Source: Acephala macrosclerotiorum
Taxonomy: Eukaryota; Ascomycota; Leotiomycetes; Helotiales; Mollisiaceae
Direction of reading: 5' to 3'
Assembly: GCA_014904845.1 (NCBI GenBank)
Contig: MU119708.1
Coordinates: forward strand, 7,514-25,143
Length of the DNA: 17,630 nt
A program made the translations under genes and the position numbers. Position 1 is the stretch's first letter. Each line of letters starts with the position of its first letter. Under the pieces are notes generated by a model that did no database searches, was not told where the DNA came from, and saw nothing but the letters and a program-made list of their open reading frames with translations. Positions 12,575 to 17,630 of this stretch are shown here, one piece after another.

Positions 12575-12928
12575 AACAATACTAAATTTAATTGATTTAT
12601 TAAAGAATTTTGTAATTTCGTAATTTCGAATTAATATACAATCGATTCGATAAAAAATATTAAAATCTCGATTTACGAGCGATCGTACTACGCTTATAAT
12701 TATAATATATCAATTAATTCAAATCATATAAAACTTATAAATAAATTGAAACTTAATTAAATACCGTTAGATTTTAAGTTTTTAAGTGCTTTTATTAATC
12801 CGTTGTTGCGCAAATCAATAAAATATAATCGCACTTAGTAAAAATAGCGATCGCAAAACTCTTAAATGCGTATTTGCTTTAAATATTAAAGTCTTAAACT
12901 GTAAAAACACCAAAATTTTTATTTCAGT

Positions 12929-13302
12929 TGCGCAGTTCTCAACGGGAGTCCCAGAGAGTGTTCCCCTAGTAAATAACTCTTTATAATCAATTGAATTAAT
13001 CGTAGTAGTTAGATATAAGACAGAAGTCCCAAAGAGTGTCTCTCTGGTGTAAAACCTTGAAAGTGCGTTTCTGCCTTAGGCATCGAAATGCTGGCACACT
13101 AAAATCCTACTCTTATTAACTCTATAGCTGCGCAGCATTTAAGGGGGGTCCTAGGGGGTCCTTCCCTAGAATTATATACTAAGTAGAGTAATCCAAATTG
13201 ATTAAATCGATTGTAGTAACTCAATATAAGAGATGGGGGTCCCAGGGGGTGTTCCCTGGTAATATGAGGCTTCGCAGTGCGTTTCTGCCTTAGGCACTAA
13301 GG
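12929..13302 (-). repeat. Element A tandem array, two units (copy 3)
   Basis: Unit anchors TGCGCAG are at 12929 and 13129, a 200-bp period; the second unit ends near 13302. Each unit has two sub-blocks, each centred on a GTCCCAGGG-like motif followed by a CCCTGG- or CCCTAG-like motif. Several pairs form short perfect stems: CCAGGG at 13242-13247 with CCCTGG at 13254-13259, and CTAGGG at 13151-13156 with CCCTAG at 13164-13169. Each unit then has GTGCGTTTCTGCCTTAGGCA at its end, where GCCTTAGGC is nearly palindromic. I do not recognise the unit and see no tRNA-type internal promoter box. Confidence 0.85.
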
Positions 13303-13453
13303 AGCTTATCAGCTTATCGGCTCACCGCCCGGCAGAATCTCGAACTACTACTCTACCGTAATAATTCAAATGCTTATAAAACGCTCAAATTAAGAGCTTT
13401 TAACTTGAAACTTGAAATAAAAGTATATTACTAAAGTCGAAGACTTTGAAGCC

Positions 13454-13486
13454 CTCCGCAGGAGCGCCCTTGCGAGGCCTGCGGAG
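13454..13486. repeat. Sub-terminal hairpin, 9-bp stem
   Basis: CTCCGCAGG at 13454-13462 pairs perfectly with CCTGCGGAG at 13478-13486 around a 15-base loop, directly next to the larger terminal inverted repeat. In copy 4 the corresponding bases (around 16272-16304) carry about ten substitutions that are transitions, which break much of the stem. Confidence 0.75.
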
Positions 13487-13487
13487 C

Positions 13488-13590
13488 AAAATGTGCGTCG
13501 AGTATTGAAAGAAAAAGCCCGTCGACTGATTGGCTCGCTTGCGAGTCGGCGGCGAACGGATTTTTTCTTTCAATACTCGACGCACATTTT
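13488..13590. repeat. Perfect 29-bp inverted repeat with 45-base loop
   Basis: The left arm is 13488-13516, beginning AAAATGTGCGTCGAG. The right arm, 13562-13590, ends CTCGACGCACATTTT. All 29 positions pair. The 45-base loop (13517-13561) is GC-rich and contains its own small stem, CTCGC at 13534-13538 with GCGAG at 13541-13545, and an inverted CCAAT (ATTGG, 13529-13533). The structure forms the end of element A, and composition drops to nearly pure AT right after 13590. It may be a transposon terminus, a transcription terminator-like fold or a replication structure; the sequence alone does not decide. Confidence 0.9.
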
Positions 13591-13599
13591 AAATTTAAA

Positions 13600-14121
13600 T
13601 CGAATTATTTTAAATTTTATATTAAAAAAATTATTATAAAAATTTTAATTAATTTTATTAAACGCGTATTAAAATATTTTATTATAAAATTTAAATATAA
13701 AATTTTTTAATATTTTTTATTAAAATATATTAATATAATTTTAAATTGAATTGAATTAATATAATTATATTTTAAATTTTAAATTTTTAATTAAACATTT
13801 TAATATTTTAAATTTATATATTTTAATTAATTCAATTTAAACGTTTTAAATATTTTAAACGATTTTAAATATTTTAAATATTTTAAACGTTTTAAATATA
13901 AAATTTTTATTAAATTATTAAATAAAAATATATTTATAAAATATTATTTAATCGAAAAACGAAATAAAAATATATTTATATTAATATTATAAAAATATTA
14001 AAATTAATATAAAATATTTTTTTCGATTTTAATAATTTATTTTATTTTAAATTTTATAATATTTAAAATAAAAATATATAATAAAAATTTTATCGACAAA
14101 TTTTAATTTAATCGAAAATTT
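13600..14121 (+). repeat. Element B, partial copy with minisatellite
   Basis: The segment around 13640-13750, with CGCGTATTAAAAT at 13663, matches 14358-14470 (CGCGTATTAAAAT at 14381), an offset of 718. Further on, ATTTTAAATTTATATATTTT near 13804 matches 14752 at an offset of 948, so about 230 bases present in the fuller copy are missing here. It carries the longest 9-bp array (13839-13902). The rest, 13903-14121, is AT-rich and I could not assign it to a specific part of B. Confidence 0.65.
13839..13902 (+). repeat. 9-bp minisatellite, about seven units
   Basis: Units read AAACGTTTT or AAATATTTT with a 9-base period (starts 13839, 13848, 13857, 13867, 13876, 13885, 13894; one unit has 10 bases). 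The two unit types differ by CpG versus TpA at the same place, which is what C-to-T plus G-to-A mutation of one ancestral unit would give. Confidence 0.8.
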
Positions 14122-14225
14122 ATTAATAATCAAATTAATATATTATTTTTTATTAAATTTAATTTTAATTTAAAACGTTATTTATTAAATTTATTAAATT
14201 GTAATTAATTTAAAATTATTTATTT

Positions 14226-14272
14226 AAACGAGTTTTAAATATTTTAAACGTTTTAAATACTTTAAATATATT
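14226..14272 (+). repeat. 9-bp minisatellite, five units
   Basis: Units start at 14226 (11 bases), 14237, 14246, 14255 and 14264, mostly AAATATTTT and AAACGTTTT. It is the same family as 13839-13902 and 7075-7101. Confidence 0.75.
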
Positions 14273-14784
14273 AAAATTAAAATGTTTAATAAATTTAAAA
14301 TTAAATTATTTAAAATTTTATATATAAAAATTTTTATATTATAAAAATTTATTTTAAAAATTTTAATTAATTTTATCGAACGCGTATTAAAATATATTAT
14401 TACAAAGTTCAAATATAAAATTTTTAATATTTTTCGTTAAAATAAATTAATATAATTTTAAATTTAATTAAATTATTATAATTGTATTTTAAATTTAAAA
14501 TTTTAAAATTTTTAATTTAAAAATTTTTTAATAAACATTTTATTTTACGAAATTTTTATTTTAAATTTTAAATATAATTTAAATCGCATTATTTTCGAAA
14601 GTTTAATTTTCGTAAAACAATTAACGTATAATATTCTACGTATAGAATCGAGTAAAATAAAATAAAATAAAACATTTAATAATTAATTACAATATTGAAA
14701 ATATACGTATATAATTGAAAGTTTTAATATTTTTCGTTTAAAAAATTAATATTTTAAATTTATATATTTTAATCAATTTAAATC

Positions 14785-14819
14785 AAACGCTTTAAACGCT
14801 TTAAACGTTTTAAACGTGA
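14785..14819 (+). repeat. 9-bp minisatellite, least mutated array
   Basis: Units start at 14785, 14794, 14803 and 14812 and read AAACGCTTT, AAACGCTTT, AAACGTTTT and AAACGTGAA. The retained GCTTT suggests that AAACGCTTT is the ancestral unit from which the AT-richer versions elsewhere derive. Confidence 0.75.
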
Positions 14820-14935
14820 AATTTATTATTTTAATTTAAATTAATTTAATAAATTCAATAATAATTTATTAATCGATTTAATTATATTTAATAAAATTAA
14901 ATTTGTTAATATTTGTTTTTTATATTTATTTGTTC

Positions 14936-16332
14936 GATTTAAAAATTAATATTAATTTTTTTATATATACGTAATATTAATACTTTTTACAATAAATAAT
15001 TTTATTTAAATTTAATTAAAATATTCAAATAAAGTAATTTGATTAATTAATTAAAAATTTTGTAATAAAAATAATTACGTAATAATTTCGAATCAATATA
15101 TAATCGATTTAATAAACAATATTAAAATTTTAATTTATATTACAATTATAATTAAAAATTATTTATTAATAAAATTTATATAAAATTTATAAATAAATTG
15201 AAATTCAATTAAATATTATTAAATTTTAAATTTTAAACGATTATATTAATTCGTTATTATACAAATCAATAAAAATAATAATCGTAAAACTTTTTTTAAT
15301 ACGTTTTTATTTTAAATATTAAATATTGTTATAATTGCGCAATTTTTAAAGAAAATTTTAAAAAATATTTTTTTAAAATTATATACTAAGTAAAATAATC
15401 TAAATTAATTAAATCGATCGTAGTAAACTTAATATAAGAAACGAGAGTCCTAGAAGTATCTTCTTGGTATAAGGCATTGCTGGAAGTGCGTTTATGCCTA
15501 AGGCACCAAGGCACTTAAATGTTGGAATAGTTGCGCAGCTCTCAAGAGAAGTCTCAAAGGATCTTCCCCTGGAATTATATATCGAAGAAAATGATTTAAA
15601 TGGATTGAATTGATCGTAGTAACTCAATATAAGAGACGGGGGTCCTAGGGAGTGTTCTTCTGGTGTGAGGCTCTGCAAGAAGTGCGTTCCTGCCTAAGGC
15701 GCTAAGGTACTTAAGTACTGGATATTTCTACAACTGCGCAACTCTCGAAAGGAAGTCTCAAGAGGTCTCTCCCTGGAATTATATACTAAGTAAAGTAATT
15801 TAAGTCGATTGAATTGATCGTAGTAATTGAATATAAAGACGGGGGTTTTAGAGGGTGTCCCCCTGGTGTAATGCTCTACTGGAAGTGCGTTTCTGCCTAG
15901 GGCACTAAGGCAATAAAACGCCGGAGTCTAGCTTTATAGCTGCGCAACTCTCAAGAGGAGTTTCAGGGGGTCTTTCCCTGGAATTATATACTAAAGAAAG
16001 TAATTTAAATGGATTGAATCGATTGTAGTATCTCAATATAAGAGACGGGAGTCCCAGGGAATGTCTCTAGTAATAAAGCTCCGTAGTAACTGAGTCTTTG
16101 CTTTAGGCACTAAAGAGCTTATCAGCTTATCAGCTTCACCGCTCGGCAGAATCTCAAACACTATCTCAATAACTATACCAACTTCAAGCGCTTATAAAAC
16201 GCTCAAATTAAGAGCTTTTGACTTGAAACTTAAAATAAGAGTAAATTATTAAAGTCGAAGACTTTGTAGTTCTTCGCAAAAGCGCTTTTGCGAGGCTTGC
16301 AAAGCAAAATGTGCGTCGAGTAAAGAAAGAAG
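14936..16332 (-). repeat. Element A copy 4, four array units
   Basis: Read on the minus strand it begins near 16332 with the hairpin arm and linker, passes through four array units, and ends in an AT-rich distal part. It lies in the same orientation as copy 3, and the hairpin arms start 2818 bases apart (13488 and 16306). Damage is uneven: from about 15400 to 16320 the bases are close to copy 3, but from 14936 to about 15400, including half of the first array unit, the sequence is nearly all AT. At 16306-16330 only one hairpin arm is kept; the loop and second arm are missing. The 89-codon minus-strand frame at 15409-15678 spans array units, repeats itself in translation, and is not treated as a gene. 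Confidence 0.85.
15336..16113 (-). repeat. Element A tandem array, four units (copy 4)
   Basis: Anchors TGCGCAA or TGCGCAG are at 15336, 15532, 15735 and 15941, with periods of 196, 203 and 206. Each unit holds the features described for copy 3: paired GTCCTAGGG- or GTTTTAGAG-like motifs with CCCTGG-like partners, the conserved TTATATACTAAG and GATTGAATTGATCGTAGTA segments, and the TGCCTAAGGCA-type near-palindrome. The last unit ends at the GCTTATCAGCTTATCAGCTT junction into the linker, exactly as in copy 3. This shows that the extra length is array expansion. Confidence 0.85.
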
Positions 16333-16335
16333 CAT

Positions 16336-16520
16336 TTTTAATTATTATAATTAATTTATTTAATATATAACTTTTTAAAAAAAAAATATTTTAAATTCTT
16401 TTTTAAAAATTGTATAATTATAAAATAATTTTAATAATTAAAATAAGAATATATTTATTATAAAATTTTATATTAAAATTTTTTTATTAAAAGTTTTTTT
16501 TTAATTTTTAATTTTATATT
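16336..16520 (+). repeat. Element A array fragment, inverted against copy 4
   Basis: From 16336 the sequence matches array unit DNA in the opposite direction to copy 4, for example TTAATATATAACTTTTTAAA near 16360 against TTAATATATAATTTTAAAAA near 4859. A decayed anchor TTGTATA is at 16410. It is almost fully AT, while the DNA just left of 16332 is nearly unmutated, so this is a junction between two differently aged copies. Confidence 0.65.
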
Positions 16521-16539
16521 TAATTAAATATAAAATTTT

Positions 16540-17000
16540 ATTAATAATCAATTTAATATATTATTTTGATTTAAAACGTTATTTATTAAATTTTTTAAAT
16601 TTTTTAAATAAATTTATAAATATAAAATATTTAATAAATTTAAAATTAAATTATTTAAAATTTTATATATAAAATTTTTTATATTATAAAATTTTATTTT
16701 AAAATTTTTAATTAATTTTATTATATATATATTAAAATATATTATTATAAAATTTAAAATAAAGATTTTAATATTTTTTATTAAAAATATATTAATATAA
16801 TTTTAAATTTAAAAAATTTCAATATACGTTTTATTTTATAAAATTTTTATTTATTAATTTAAAAATATTTTAAATCGTATTATTTTTAAAAATTTAAATT
16901 TAATAAAATAATTAATATTTTAAATTTAATAATTTTAATAATAATTTTTCAATCGATTTAATTATATTTAAAACAAATTAAATTAAAATTTATTAATATA
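16540..17000 (+). repeat. Element B, shortened and heavily mutated copy
   Basis: It starts ATTAATAATCAATTTAATAT at 16540 and follows 14122-14935 with internal loss of about 340 bases. The CGCGTATT seen at 14381 reads ATATATATT here (near 16722), a complete CpG loss. The last minisatellite array has gone. Confidence 0.6.
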
Positions 17001-17029
17001 TTTATTAAAAATTATATAATTATATAATT

Positions 17030-17240
17030 AAATTTTAATATTTTAAATAAAAACGTATTTTTAAAAATTTATATTAAAAAATATTTTTTAAAATTTTCGT
17101 TTTTTATATTAAATTATTATAATCGATTTAATTAATATATAATTTTAAAATTATAAAATCATCGAATTTTTAATAAATTAATTAAATTATTATATTTAAA
17201 TATTTTAATTAATTTTAATAAAATTATTTTAAATTCGAAA
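17030..17240 (+). repeat. Element A fragment with internal deletion
   Basis: TTTTAAATAAAAACGTATTT near 17040 and ATTATTATAATCGATTTAAT near 17114 match array DNA of copies 1 and 2. The sequence then passes directly to ATTAATTAAATTATTATATT near 17177, which matches the distal end (compare 5401-5420). The middle of the element is missing. 17241-17349 is AT-rich and unassigned. Confidence 0.5.
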
Positions 17241-17349
17241 TTTAAAATAAATATATATTTTTTTATTAAAATATTAATAATATATTATTATTATTTAAAT
17301 ATTATATATAAAATTAATTTTATTTTTAAAAATATTTATTTATATTATT

Positions 17350-17630
17350 AATAAAATATTTTTTTATTTCAAAAAAAAAATTTCGTTCGACGATTTATTA
17401 AACGAATTAATAATAAATAAATTTTTTTTTTAATATTCAATATATATTTTATTTCGTAAATTTCGTAAAAACGTTTTTATAAAGAATTATAAAGTTTTCG
17501 ATTTTAGTAATTTATTTTTATTTTAAATTTCAAATTAAAAACTTTTAATTTTAACGTTTTATAAATATTTAAAATTAATATAATTATTAAAATAAAATAA
17601 TAATTTAAAATTTTATTAAATAATAAAATC
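17350..17630 (+). repeat. Element A copy 5, running off the window
   Basis: It has the same order as copies 1 and 2: decayed hairpin (17360-17450), then the linker. For example TTTATTTCGTAAATTTCGTA at 17448-17467 matches copy 1 near 4537, and AAAGTTTTCGATTTTAGTAA at 17490-17509 matches copy 2 near 5890. The hairpin loop core around 17394-17414 is fully converted to AT apart from one CpG, with one small length change. The copy continues beyond 17630, so its array cannot be judged. Confidence 0.8.

Larger units (their letters stand above)
12580..13590 (-). repeat. Element A copy 3, hairpin and array nearly intact
   Basis: Read on the minus strand this copy starts with the perfect hairpin (13590 to 13488), continues through a GC-richer linker, a two-unit array (13302 to 12929), and an increasingly AT-rich distal part. 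The distal part matches copy 4 (for example TAAATAAATTGAAACTTAAT in 12739-12758 against TAAATAAATTGAAATTCAAT near 15191) and, inverted, copies 1 and 2. This copy and copy 4 show what the element looked like before mutation. No open frame of meaningful size exists; the 61-codon minus-strand frame at 13400-13585 covers the hairpin and linker. It is probably non-autonomous. Copy 4 reaches about 100 bases further at the distal end, so copy 3 may be truncated there. Confidence 0.85.
14122..14935 (+). repeat. Element B, fullest copy
   Basis: It starts ATTAATAATCAAATTAATAT at 14122, matching 6971 and 16540, and runs to the distal end of element A copy 4. The right-hand part, AATCGATTTAATTATATTTA at 14871-14890, recurs at 16951-16970. 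The offset to the copy at 16540 shrinks from 2418 to 2080 along the way, so that copy has lost about 340 bases. Two minisatellite arrays and a TAAAA run (14653-14672) lie inside. No coding frame; the 62-codon minus-strand frame at 14224-14412 is Ile-, Leu-, Lys- and Asn-rich chance sequence across the first array. Confidence 0.65.

Noticed and set aside
12960..13170. Telomere-like CCCTA motifs
   Set aside because: They occur singly as parts of the array-unit stems and not as a run of hexamers, so they are not telomeric repeats.
13400..13585. 61-codon open frame on the minus strand
   Set aside because: It covers the hairpin and linker of element A copy 3 and does not use the same frame as the frame in copy 2, so the DNA and not a protein is what is conserved.
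14224..14412. 62-codon minus-strand frame
   Set aside because: It crosses the 9-bp minisatellite of element B and has only AT-rich codons.
15409..15678. 89-codon open frame on the minus strand
   Set aside because: It lies across tandem array units of element A, its translation contains near-repeats of itself, and the same region is broken in other units and copies. It is open by chance in the less mutated DNA.
12929..16113. CRISPR-like or SINE-like array
   Set aside because: Units of about 200 bp have no short identical repeats with unique spacers, and no tRNA-type A or B box was seen, so a plain tandem repeat inside an element fits better.
1..17630. Mitochondrial, Plasmodium-like or anaerobic-fungus intergenic DNA
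   Set aside because: General AT bias would not produce repeat copies ranging from normal composition to nearly pure AT by transitions alone with CpG kept, and no mitochondrial genes or RNAs are present.

Overview
The window looks like a block of fungal heterochromatin made of decayed repeats, and I find no gene in it that I can defend. Almost the whole 17.6 kb consists of A and T. In the most altered stretches nearly every remaining C and G sits in a CpG, and CC or GG pairs are almost absent. Repeat copies in the window differ from one another almost only by C-to-T and G-to-A changes. Together these point to repeat-induced point mutation (RIP), or a closely related mutator acting on cytosines in duplicated DNA. 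The likely source is a filamentous fungus, most probably an ascomycete, and a centromere-like or other AT-rich compartment. The species cannot be told from this sequence.

Layout: 1-3560 is a T-rich, featureless mutated block. 3561-4020 is a sharply bounded island of normal base composition. From 4446 to about 7280 and from 12580 to the window end lie copies of two repeat families, which I call element A and element B. Between them, 7281-12556 is a long A-rich mutated block with a 69-base poly(A) run at 8456-8524.

Element A is about 1.0-1.4 kb. At one end it has a hairpin made of a perfect 29-bp inverted repeat around a 45-base loop (best copy 13488-13590). Behind that come a GC-richer linker and a tandem array of roughly 190-205-bp units, and then an AT-rich distal part. 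Near-complete copies are at 4446-5541 (+), 5748-6868 (+), 12580-13590 (-) and 14936-16332 (-). A fifth copy starts near 17350 (+) and runs off the window, and shorter pieces lie at 7110-7280, 16336-16520 and 17030-17240. Copy length follows the number of array units: two units give 1.0-1.1 kb and four give about 1.4 kb. The copies form a ladder of damage: the arrays and hairpin of the 12.6-kb and 15-kb copies are nearly intact, the 5.7-kb copy is intermediate, and the 4.4-kb and 17.4-kb copies are almost fully converted.

Element B (best copy 14122-14935; partial copies 6971-7108, 13600-14121 and 16540-17000) is AT-rich. It carries short arrays of a 9-bp unit of the type AAACGCTTT or AAATATTTT. 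It lies repeatedly between A copies, so A and B may be parts of one larger element, possibly with A as long terminal repeats, although no coding region or insertion-site duplication could be shown.

The open reading frames here are all short. They lie in the hairpin, the tandem array or random AT-rich DNA, and I treat them as chance. All composition statements are by eye; no alignment or search was run.
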